A stretch of DNA of 64,000 bases from Dromiciops gliroides (Eukaryota > Chordata > Mammalia > Microbiotheria > Microbiotheriidae). A model generated the notes under the pieces. It did not search any database and was not told where the DNA came from. It saw only the letters and a list, made by a program, of their open reading frames with translations. The translations under genes and the position numbers were made by a program. Below, in pieces: positions 37,401-50,000 of this stretch (positions are counted from its first letter, which is position 1; each line of letters opens with the position of its first letter). The DNA lies in assembly GCF_019393635.1 (NCBI RefSeq), contig NC_057863.1:31252814-31316813 (forward strand), written 5' to 3'.

Positions 37401-40400
37401 TACTGGGGAAATAGAGAATGGGAACAAGTCAGTAGATAAGGCATCATTGGAGCCAAGAAATAGCTTCCAAAATTTTTTCTTTCTTATGGTTTTTCCTATT
37501 GTATTATTTTTGCATGAATCAAATTGTGATATTTCCCCATTCTTCCCCCACAAAAGTAATTTCAAGTTGCTTCTGCCTTAAAAGGAAGCTCTCCTATTGT
37601 GCACAAAACATGTTTGTAACAAAATTTGTGTCAAATCTCTTGAATTCTGTTTCTTCATCAGTAAGAGAGCAAATAGAAGAAACCATTAGCCATTAGGAAT
37701 TCTGCCTATCAGAGTCTATAATCCATTTTTATATCCTTCATTACAACACTTAAGCATAGTGATGTCATTATTGGTAATCATAGATTGAGCATTTGGCAAG
37801 TGGGTATATATTGCCAAATGTATTCAACAGAGTTTGAAGAGATGGTAGAGTGAAAAGCCTTTAGCAAGTTCACATTGATTTCGCCTTTCCACATTTGCCT
37901 TATTCAGTACTTCTGTCTGGTAGTACGGCGATCCCTTTCACATTTCTGGGGTTAGGGTCATAGCACCCTTGAAATCTATGAAATCCAAGTAAAATTTCTT
38001 GGCCCTCCCTTCATATCAGAGAAGTCATAATGTTTTCTTCATGGGGGCGTTTATGTAAAATTTGGGTTCATATTACATGATACTATACACTTATTTTGTG
38101 CGTTTCTGAGTTTCCAAAATTTTCTGTCATCTCCCAGCTTTCACATGTGATTTCTGCAAAACTCCCCCAAAATTCCCGTTTAATTTCTTATGCAAACTCA
38201 CAATATATGGAAAATGAAATGGGGAAAGTCACAATGTGGAAAGGATAACTGTAGTAGAATGATCTTTAAGTAAATGTGCAGGTGAAAATTAATAAGCCCC
38301 AAAAAACAGTGATATGGATTGGTAATATTCTCTGGTGAGAAGGAACCTGCTACTTGAGAGGTAGCCTGCTTTACCAGTTGTTAGGAAGTTCTGCCTTATT
38401 CAGTTGAAACTTCTCTCTCTGTAACTGCTACATATCATCTTCACATGTCAGCCCTTGAGATCTTGAAGATAGCTATCATGTTACCCTTAAGTTTCCTCTA
38501 GGCTACACATTCTATTTCTTTCAGCAACATATGGCTTATCTCAAACCCCTTCACCCTCCTGGTCAGCTTCCCTGGAAGCTCTCCAGTTTAATCAGTGCCC
38601 TTCCTAACATGCAGTGCCAAGAGCTGAACATAGTTCTACAGAGGTCTGATGAGGACACAGTATAGTGTAGTCTTCACAACCCTAGTCCTGGTGTCTACAC
38701 TTTTTCTAAGGTAGCCTTAGTCTTTTTGGGCAGCCACATTACACTCTTAATTCTCACTGAACACAGAAGCCATGAAAACTCCAGATCTTTTTTTTTTTTT
38801 AACTTTTTTTCCGGATCTTTTTTACATGAATTGCTGCCTAGCCATGCCTCCTAAGTCATGTACTCGTGAAGTTTACTTTTTTAACCCACATGTAAAAATT
38901 TACATTTACCTCAAATAGGTATCATTAAATTTGGCCTTATCCTTTACCCTGTCATACTTGGAATTCCTGTGTAGTGTGTAACCTGCCTTTATTAGTTTTG
39001 TATCATCTACAAATATGCCACCAAAGTGTTCAGTATCACCAGGCCAAGCACACACCCCTGGGAGACTCCAGTATAGGCCTCCTTCTAGATTGACTTGGAA
39101 CCATTAATGACTAGTTTGGGGTCCACCCGTTCAACTAGCTCTGAACTCGCCTAACTATAATATTGTCCCCCTCCAAATTCTCTGGCTAAAATCTAGGTAA
39201 AATACATGGCAGTCCCTTCATATGCCATTCTCGTAACCATGTCCAAAAAGATAAGATTAGTCTGGTGTAACTCGTTCTTGCTAAGTCACAGTGACTTTGT
39301 GATCACTGCTGCTTTTTCTACATGGCCACTGACCACCCCTTCTGATAAGACAGCAGTGAATTTCAGCAGGAATCAAAGCCAAGCTTATTGACCTAAGTTT
39401 TTACGCTTCATCCTCTTTCCTTTTCTGAAAATTGTAATAGTCTGTGGCACCTCTTCTGTTATCCACAGTATATGAAGATCTCTGATGTTGGCTCCGGGAT
39501 CTTCCAGGATCCTTAGAGGCAGTTGAGCTCAGCTGAGTGATTTGGATTCATCAGGACCTGCTAGATGCTCTCATGCTTTGTCCCCACTTGTCCTGGGATT
39601 CAGCTTCCTATTAGCCGTCCTTCTATTAGCCTTTCCAGTATAAAGAGCATCCTTTTTGGCAGAGGAAACAAGCAAAGTGAGGCTTCATTTTGCCTTCTTG
39701 GTCATAAGTAAACGTTACTTGTACACTCAGCCAGCACCATCCCTCTCCTGAAGGGGCTGGCAGTGATCCCAAAGTCTGTGTTGTCGGTGCCTACTTGAAA
39801 CCCACAGTGTATCTCTACCCCTCTCCCGACCTGGACACAAATTTGAGAGAACAAGAAAAGAACAGGAGTGGGTCTGGTGGTACTTTGATGGTCTGGCTCT
39901 GGACACAAACGCCATCCTGTGAGGATATCTTAAAATCATGTAGACATTTATAAAGAAGGGTTGGCATCCTTTAGACACTTGGGGAGGGGTTAGGTGTTAA
40001 GGGATCTGCCTACTGAACTCTGCTATATAAATTAATCTTATAGTGATCAAGATATTTCATGTGATTATAAATCATTTAATGGCTGTTTTGTTTATTTTAA
40101 AGGCTTTTAAAGAAACAGTTCTTTCACCGAGCATTAAAAGTAATGAAAGTGAAACTTGACAAAGACACAAAGAAAGAAAAAGAGAAAGAAAAAGGAAAGG
40201 TAGAAAGTGGGAAAGAGGAAGAGAAAAGAAGCAAGAAAGAAAATCTAAAGGATGAAAAGACTAAGAAGGAGAAAGAGAAAAAGAGAGATGGTGAAAAGGA
40301 AGAGTCAAAAAAGGTGAGTCCTGCCAGAGGTGGCACAAGTCTGTCAGAACATTTCATTGTTGGTCATTGTCAGATTTGGGATTTACCAGTTACAGGGACT

Positions 40401-43400
40401 TCAAGATTGTGAATTAACACATCCTAGTGTCCATTTTAGACAGTGTTCTCTCACTTTTTAACATACATTTTTTGTTGGGTACCGGGCCATTATAATAGCA
40501 CTGTTTTGTCTGTATTGACAGAGATAAACTGAACTGTTCCCTTAGGCTTCTCTTAGGAAGAATTCTTCCATTGACTAGTAGCTCTTAATGTTCCATTTCC
40601 TCTATTATCATAGTTATCTTAGAAGGGAAAGCACCAGTAGCTGAGGAAACTGAGAAATCTCCCTTCTGTACGGTAGCACTGGATGTGAATCTTGATGAAA
40701 GCCAGGGATTCTGTGAGACAACTGGGGCAAAAGCCCTCTCAGCCTGGCGTGGGGAGAGAGCAGGGGCGGATGCCTGGCAGGGGAGTGATCCCGCATGGGG
40801 AATGGGGAAGGGTGACGTGGCATGGCCAGAACAGACTTTTAGATTGGAGAATGGATTGGAGTTGGAGAGGTGTAAGGCAGAAGATCAGTTAGGAGGCTCT
40901 GGCAGTAGTCCACGTGAGAAGGGATGAAGTCTTGAAATAGCAGACGTCCAGTTGGAAATGTGTTGCAGACTGGAGCTCGTGAGACAGACATGGGCTAGGT
41001 ATTGATCTGGGAATCATCTGCATAGAGATGATAACCAGGTGAGAAAGTATATAGGAAAAAGGGTCCAGAGCAGAGCCATGGGTCATCCCTGCTGTTAGTG
41101 AGGGGAGACTGAAAAGGAGCAGTCAGGAAGAAAGAGAGCTAGCGAGAGCAGCGTCCTGAAGACCCACAGTGGAGAGAGTATCCAGAAAGAGAGGGCGGCG
41201 AGAACTGAGGAGGGGCTGTCTGTTGGCCAGCCGGAGATCATTGGCAGCTTTGGAGAGAGCCCTTTCATTTGAGTAACAGATCAGAAGAGAGTGAGAAAGC
41301 AAGCCCAGGTAGTCAGGCTGGATAGCTCTCCCTTCCACCCTTAGTTCCATAGCACTTTAGAGTTAAGAAGCCTATATCTCACTTTTGTCTCAGAGCAGCT
41401 CCCAAGCAGACAGGCGGGCGACTATTAGTATCTTCATCTCACCCATCAAGAAACCAAGAGGCGACATGATGCCCAGAGACACTGACTGGTGGGCATGGAG
41501 TCCAGCACTCACCCTTCCAGACTCCAGGCCCGGGATGGCAGCAGGAGATGGCTCTTTCAAGGAATTGGGCTGAAAGGGGGAATAGAGATAGAGAACCTTT
41601 TACTCATGTTGATGGGTGAGAGACATAGGCATATTTGTGGACAACATGGAAGGAAATAGTAGATAAGGAGAGGCCGAAAATTAAAAAGAGGATGTGGTAC
41701 TAGAGGGTTTTAAGAGATAGTGAGGCATGAGATCAACGTGGAGAGGGCTTGGTCTTGGAGAGAATGGCCACCTCTTGAGATACTCGAGTAAAGGAGCTAG
41801 GAGGAGGATGTCATGGGGTGTGGAACGAGAAGAGGAAGATGGTAACAAACAGTCGGTCGCCGTTTTCTCAGTAAAGTTTAAGATGAGGTCTTATCCGAGA
41901 AAATGGGGAGAAGAGGATGCTGTGTGAAACTTGGGAAAGAAGAGAGGCTAGGGCCGATTTGGCAGAGGAGCAGGAGAGCTGCCCTCCAGAACTCCTCCAG
42001 ACAGACCTAGAAAGTGCACTTGCCTGCATCCTGATGGAGAATTCCAGAAAAGGTCACAGTGCAGATACCAGGGATGAGGTTAGGCCCTCGGGGAGCATCA
42101 CCCAGAAGGAGGATGTGCACCAGGACAAGAGGAGGCCCCAAATCCATATTGGGGTACCATGATGGGGACAGATGCCAGTTGGCAGTTCTGTGTCACAGAT
42201 TCAGGGTAGATTGAGAAGGGGAAATGCACCCAGAGGTGGTGTTCCTGGGTAGGAAGACCCTGGGCAGTGGGGCTCAGACCCCAAGAGTACAGCAGGACCT
42301 CGGCTCTAGCATCTACCCCAGCTTGTCCAAAGGGGAACCTACAGTTCTGCCACTCTGAGCCGACAGATCTTTGCATCTGTCCAATAGGGGCTGAGTCCAG
42401 GAGCAGTCTGCTTTTTCTCAGACCCAGGGATATCATGATCAGACTTTATTTTGGATCAGACCACTTTGGGAGCATGACACACTGTCATTACCCCCAAGAG
42501 ACCTTCCTTCCAGAAGTGAGGCAGAGTTCAGCCCTGATCTCAAGTCCTAAGTTAAGAAGTAGACTAGGCGAATGAGCAGACAAGGAAGAAATCCTTCCTT
42601 AAAGAGATATGGTGGTTCAAGACAAGAATGACTACAAAACATCCATAGGCAGATCTTTAACAAAAACAAAAAACAGCAGGGGCACAGACTCAATTAGAAT
42701 TCATAGAAGAGAGGAGTTTAAAAATTTCTATAACAAAATGAGAGTACTTGAGGAAAACATTGGAAGAAAAATGAGAGCGATGGGAAGAAAAAATTGGAAA
42801 AAGAATTAACAGCTTGGCCAAGCAACAAACTCTCTGAAAATTAGTATGGACCAAATAGAAGCCAGTGACTCCACAAGACAATGTGCAATATTAAAACAAA
42901 GTCAGAGGCTTAAAAAAAATAGAAGAAAATGTAAGCTCGCTCATAGCAAAAACAACTGACTTGGAAAACAGGGGTCTGGAAGTTAAATGACTTGTCCAAA
43001 GGTCCAGAGCTAGTTTGTAATGAACTTCTATTTTTGAGAAATTGGACATTCCTTTAGCCAAACATAATTTTTTATCATTCCATTTCCCCCTATGCCTTAT
43101 TCCTCATCCGCCAATTCTTTTTTTGTTTGTTTGTTTTTGTTTTTATTTTTGTTTTTGGTGAGTCATTGGGGGTTAAGTGACTTGTCCAGGGTCACACAGC
43201 TAGTAAGGGTCAAGTGTCTGAAGCCAGATTTGAACTCAGGTCCTCCTGACTTCAGGGTCAGTGCTCTATCCATTGTGCCACCTACCTGCCCTTCCTCAAC
43301 CAATTCTTAACCCTCATTGTGACCTCCAGACCTTTGGTTTCTTCCTCTGTCAAGTAAAGTTTTGGACTGAATACTCTATAAGGTTATTTCCAACAATAAT

Positions 43401-43990
43401 ATTCTGTGGCTTTAATACCTGCCCTCTCTTCTTCCCCCTCCCCCAACCCCAATAATCATAGTACGAACAAAAAACCGTAGAGGAGATCTGAGTGTGAATC
43501 CTGGCCCTGGCCTGTACTATGTGTGGCAAGCTCTTTGGAAAATGGAGATAATTCTTACATAACCACTGGTACTGTGAGGATCAAATGAGGTCTTATATGT
43601 GAAATAGTTTATATTGATAAACTATTCAAATGCAATTTATTACTGGTCTACTCATGGTCAATCATTTCATTATGTTTTGCAATATTTATCAAGGTCTTTT
43701 TGAAATTGCAGGAGCTTGGGGAAGAGGGGTGGTGGTGCGGTGTTGCATTTTGTTTCTTAAGTATACAACACCTTGGAAGTGTCCCATAAAAGACATAAAG
43801 GTATTTTGAATAAGTCATGGGTAGTTTTTTGTGGGTTTTGTTTTTGTTGTGTCATTTTTCAGAGTTTTAAACTCCTTAACATCATATAAGAAGTATAGCC
43901 AACATGCCATCGAAAACCACTAGTTTGGTGAATGTTTTGATTTCATTTGCAATGAGATTATACATTTTTCATGATTTTTCACCCTGTTTA

Positions 43991-44047
<57 letters not shown>

Positions 44048-47000
44048 ACACACATGTACATTTTTGTAGGAGGAAACACCAGGAACACCCAAAAAGAAAG
44101 AAACCAAGAAAAAATTCAAACTTGAACCACATGAAGATCAAGTGTTCCTGGATGGAAATGAGGTTAGTACATCTGGCCTACAAATAGAAACTGGTTGTCA
44201 GTAGAAATCATGGGATGGGAATGAAGCCATCATAAAGATTGGAAATATGACGATCTTCTTTAGATGATCAGTCATATATCTAAACAACTCAGTTTGATTA
44301 TAATTCATTTTATCTTACATCTCAGCCACTGGCCACACTGTGAAAAGGGTTAGGCAAATCATTTAAAACCTAAACCTAGCCAGTGTAACTTACTTATTAG
44401 TAGGAAAAATTGGCACCAAGTTAACAATTTATTTTTTAGGTAGATTTTTATATTCCACAGATACATGTAATGTTCTAATACACTTTCTGTTGGCCTAAAA
44501 TCTTGACATCATAATAAAAAATTTAGACTAGTTATTTGTGTTATTGTAAAGTGACTGACTTCTGTTTAGTCTTTTACTAAACAAGATAAATCAATTTTAA
44601 TCAAAGTATATTGCTTTTTAGGCTAGAACTCAGTACATTGTTTGAAGTATTTAGTTAAATTTGGATCCTTGTTTCGTATTCCAAAATGATATAACTTCCC
44701 TAATATATATGCAGCATCTAAATTAAATTGACAAGATCTCTAACTTTCTGTTGTTATCTGGAAACATTTAACTGTTTCTTACTCTAGGTGTATGTGTGGA
44801 TCTATGACCCTGTCCATTTTAAAACGTTTGCCATGGGACTGATTCTTGGTAAGTGAATAAAATAGCTTCAAGTATAGCCTTACAGAGATGGGGAAGAAAT
44901 AGCTGAAATAACTGGGTCTTCCTTATGGATTTCTTATTAGGAATCTTATCTGAAAATGAACCTTTTAAAAGTATGCTGACATAGACTTAAAGTGTCTGAA
45001 TCCCTTTCCAGGTGATGAACACAAATGACGAAAAAGTGTTTTTTCTTCAATTCTGAAATACTAAGTCACCTTCAATCTTGTAGCAAAACATTGTGTCTTA
45101 TTTCTCTTTAAGTTATTGATGGCCAAAAATCCACTCTGCCGAAGGGCATCCATTGCCTAAACAATGATCTTAGTCACTCTCCAAAATTTCTAACATGGTA
45201 AAAACAAGCAGATGTCCAAAAAAGCAGGCTCTTTTCCAGTCTCCTCATAGCCACATGGGTGATGTTCCAGAAGAAGGAAGAGGAATTACTAATGATTCGT
45301 TGCCTGTATATTATCATTTCCTCTTTAATTACTTTATTTTTCCTTCTTTTTTTAAATGATTGTGTATTACTATGGGGAAAAACAAAGTTCTGAGATCACA
45401 AATAATGATTTTGTTTCAAGTTTCCTGATAACTGTTACTGTGATTTTTGAGGTCACTAGATTGTGTATTAATTGTCAAACCAGGGTTTGTGGTGGAGTTT
45501 TGCTTGCTTAAGGGTGTCATATTTAAATTGCTGGGATTATTTTTCATTTTCATCCTTTTTAGAAAGAGAGAAGAGCAGTGTCCCATGTTACATCAGGTGG
45601 AGCTTCAAGGTGTCAAAAGATAATGTCGGAATTTTATCTGCTACTTCATTTGCCAAACCTGAACTTAGACTTGAACCCTAAGCACTTAGTGCATTTTAAT
45701 TGTTTGATTAATAGAACAGTTTACTCTTTTTGTTTGTTTGTTTTGTGGGGCAGCGAGGGTTAAGTGACTTGCCCAGGGTCATACAGCTAGTAAGTGTCAA
45801 GTGTCTGAGCCCAGATTTGAACTCAGGTCCTCCTGAATTCATGGCCAGTGCTTTATCCACTGTGCCACCTAGCTGCCCCCTACAGTTTACTCTTAAGTAT
45901 AATATCAAATCAGTTTATAAGTAGAACATGGATTTTTTTTTTTTTTTTTTTTAGTGAGGCAGTTGGGGTTAAGTGACTTGCCCAGGGTCACACAGCTAGT
46001 AAGTGTTAAGTGTCTGAGGCCGGATTTGAACTCAGGTACTCCTGACTCCAGGGCCGGTGCTCTGTCCACTGCACCATCTAGCTGCCCCCAAACATGAAAT
46101 ATTTTAAAGCTTTTTTCCCCCACTAGCAATGTGTGTGTGTGTGTGTGTACATGTGTATGTATTACAACCTTTCTTTGTTAAGTCATGGTTAGTAAGTCAG
46201 TTCAATTTGAGTCCAAAAGTTCTCTAAGCATCTTTGTGCTTTCTCATTGCAGTGATTGCAGTAATAGCTGCAACCCTCTTCCCTCTGTGGCCAGCGGAGA
46301 TGCGTGTAGGTGTTTATTACCTCAGTGTGGGAGCAGGCTGTTTTGTGGCCAGCATTCTTCTGCTTGCCATTGGTAAGTATGTTCTCCAGTACAAATGAGT
46401 TCAGTAAGGTGGGTATTCAGTAATTCAGACTAAATTCCAAGACCTTATTCTGGTTAGAAGCAGTAATTCTCGACTTTATCAGAGGTCAGTAATGTATGAG
46501 AATTTGGGGGAAATAAACATAACATAAACTGATTTTACTGTTCATTGTGGTCAGATTCCAGAGTTAACTATTCCTCCCTAAGTCTCCCCCCTTCCCCCAA
46601 AAAAAGAAAAAAACCCACATCCCTATAAAAAGCCCTTTACGGGCGCCTGACTGAATTTGGGCAAATATGAAGAAACTCGCTTTAATCTAGTTTCTTTGAC
46701 TAGTTCTTATGGGATCATATATTTGGAGCTGGATGGGCGCTGTAGAATCATTTCATCCAACACCGTCATTTTACAAAGGAAGACGTTGAAACTCATACTG
46801 GTGAAGGGCCTTGCCCCAGGTCACACAGTAGTGAGGGGCAGAGCCTTCTGACTACGGCTCCAGCACTCTTGCCATCATGCCAGTGCCTGGCACAGAGCAG
46901 ACCTTTAGGCCATGCTTGTTGAGGGAGAAGCTTACATTCTCACAGGAGAGGGCAGTATGTCAATAAGTAAGGAGAGGGTGATTTGGGAAAGGAGCGCAGT

Positions 47001-50000
47001 CAAGGAAGGCTTTGTGAAGGAAGGATGTGGCACCAAAGAGCATTCTGAGGGACACTGATGGCGCAGTGGATTAAACACCAGCCCTGGATTCAGGAGGACC
47101 TGAGTTCAAATCCGACATCAGACACTTGACACTTAGTAGCTGTGTGACCCTGGGCAAGTCACTTAACCCTCACTGCCCCTCAAAAGAAAAGAAAAGAGAA
47201 ACGAAGAGCATTCTGAGAGGCAGAACAAGGATGTGGGGAGAGGATGGGTTTTCAGATGCAGGCAGCGGAATATCAGGTTTAGAGATGCTCCGATAGTCAG
47301 ATTTGACTGGATTAGACCGTGTGAGTAGCCACGATGTGAAAGAAGACTGGAAAGGTAAATTGTATACAAGTTAAAGAGAGCTGTAAGGGTGGTGAGTCTG
47401 CGTTTTGTCCTTGAGCCAGGGAAGTGATGTGGTCACACCCTTCGCCTTATGGAGATGGTTTTGGCAACTGGAGGACAGATTGGATGGTTAGAGGCTGGGC
47501 ACAGTCTTGTAGGAGACTGTGACAGTTGTGCTGGTGAAAGGGGATCGTGGCTGTGTGAATGGAGAGAGCGGGTGGGTGTGAGAGCTGTGTCACTTGTAGA
47601 ATCAGTGACACTCGGCCACGTACTGGATATGGAGGAAGATGGGGAATGGACCGTTGATCGATAGTTATGAATGTGGGAAACTGGGTAGTGCCCCCCACAG
47701 AACTGGGAAAGCTTGGAAGAAAGGCAAGTTGGAGATGTGAGGGTAGGGAAAATGACAAAGGACAGAGGGTTAGAGATGGGAGAAGAAAGAAGTTCTGAGA
47801 AGGCGCCGTCAGACGGGAAAGCCGAGGTAAAAGTGAGCGTCCGAGAGGAGGATGACTGGTAATAGTGGGAGCTGCCAAGAATCCAAGAGAGATGGTTGGG
47901 AAGAGGCCATCCCAGAGCTAGTCACTGAGGGAGCGGGCCCTTCTACACACTGACCATGGGTTAAGAACCTTGACTGCAAGCTGTCCAGAGGCCTGCGGGA
48001 GGGTGAATCGGGCAAGAAGTGTAGACAGCTTTATCTTGGCACTTAGCTGTAAAGGGGCGAGAGAGGAGAGGACTCAGGCACCACAGCATCACTTGGGGAT
48101 GTTTTTAAAGGATGGAGGAGATCGAGGCACGTTTGTAGACAAGAGGGAAGGAGCCGTTATTGAAGATCAGCGAGGGAGGTGATTGGAGAGGAGAGCACAC
48201 AGAAAGACTTGCTTTGTCAGGACAAAAGTGCTTCCTGTTCCTTGGAGACGGGAGCAGGTGAGAAGACGAGGGAGGACAGACCAGGATTCTGGAGTTGGGG
48301 CCGGGGCGGTGCGGCCGGGTTGGCTGTGTCACACAGACGAGTTCATGGACTGCAGGAGTGGGAAGAAAAGAAGGCTGGGAATGGGGGTCGTGGGGAGCGC
48401 CACCATCACCAGAGAAGAGAAGAAGGATGAGTGTGTAGGGGCCCAGTCAGTGTGGTCTCCTGCCCTCCTTCCCCACGGAATAGAGAGTCCAGTGTAAAGG
48501 GCACGGGACACTCGAGGCAAATATATCCAGTGTAGTGTTCAGACTGTTAAGAGAAGGGCGTGAGGTCTGAGCTCGGTGCAGGAGCATTGGTGATTGAAGT
48601 CTCCTTGAATGTTTTACCTGACAAAGAAATGGCAGGGGGAAGTGTAGGGGGAAGCATTGTGGGGAGGACCTCAGAGGTCATTGGCCCAACCTCTTCATAG
48701 TATGGATGAAGAAACAGGCCTGATGTCAGGCCGGAGACGACTCCATATCCTTTGACTTCTTGTCATTTGTTTTTTACTTTGCCTTGCTTTGCTTGTGGTT
48801 AGAATCTTTTTTCATTGGTTAAATGTAAGCATTTTGCTAAAGTTGCTTAGGCTTTTACTGTTTCCAGGAGCATTTATTGCCACTGAAACAGTTTTGTAAA
48901 GTTTCCAGGTTAATAATAATTATAGTTGTTATAGTATATGATTCTAATTGCATGCTGTTCTATATATAGTATGACCATTGTATATAGTTAATAATGATAA
49001 TTAATAACATATTCTCTAAACATTTTCTTCTACTGATTTACCCCAGAACTATAAATGCATCTGTTTGTATTCCGTTTGGGGGATGGCATGATTTGACCTG
49101 TGCTGCAGCTGTCTTAAATGTTCTTCATTTAGTACATTCTTAGTACTCAGGTCACAATGCTAGGAAATAAGAGGAATTTGAAGATGAAATGTATTTGGGC
49201 CCTGTCCTCACGGAGCTTACATTCTAATGAAGAAAATAGGACCTAAAGGCATGATTACAGTGAGAGAAGTACAAGCAAAGTTCTGCGAGGGTTTACCAGA
49301 GTGAGAAATTATTTGTGAGTGGTTCAGGGAGGGCTTTCCAGCCAAGTTAAAGCTGAGCCTTTAATAATAAATAATAATTAGATGAAGCTGAGGGAAGGAC
49401 ATTCCCAGTAGAAGGGATAACATGAATAAACCCAGAACTAGAGATCTTCAGTGAATAGCAAGTATCCCACTTAGGAAAGGCCTAAGATGTATAAAGAGTT
49501 GTAGAAAAACTGGAAAAGTAGGTTGGTGTCAAATTGTAGAGGGCTTTGAATTTGAGAATAAGAAATTTAGTCTTCATTTATATTCTTTGATAGCTCAGAG
49601 CCATTGAGAGTTTGGGTAGGAGGGGGCAAAGCATCACAGCTCATCAAGGCAGTAGATTCTACAAACATTAAATATCATCTCTGTGCCAGGGATTGGAATG
49701 AAAAAATAGACCTTGCCCTAAAAGGAGCTTTGAGTCTGATTGAGATCATAGACAACTTCTCATGGGGGACATGGCACCTCAAGTTGAATCTCAAAGGAAG
49801 AGGAAGATTTAAGAAAGCCGGAATAAGATGGGAACGTGTTCTAGTAAAATGAATCTGCCTGTGTGAATTCAGAAGGTTGGATCATGGAATGGGAGGCAGG
49901 CAGATCAATTTGGCTTGAATGTAGAGTGTAAGGGAGTGAGTATAAAAATAAGGCTAGGTAGGTGGACTGGAGCCAAATTCTAGAGGGCCTACTCAGGACC

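Noticed and set aside
43904..44187. Cys/Val and Thr/His repeat frames at the TG tract
   Set aside because: They are generated by (TG)n; only the exon 5 frame inside is real.
47447..48520. Overlapping frames of 60-143 codons in intron 7
   Set aside because: They lie in an antisense L2 copy with stops and shifts; no independent gene signal.
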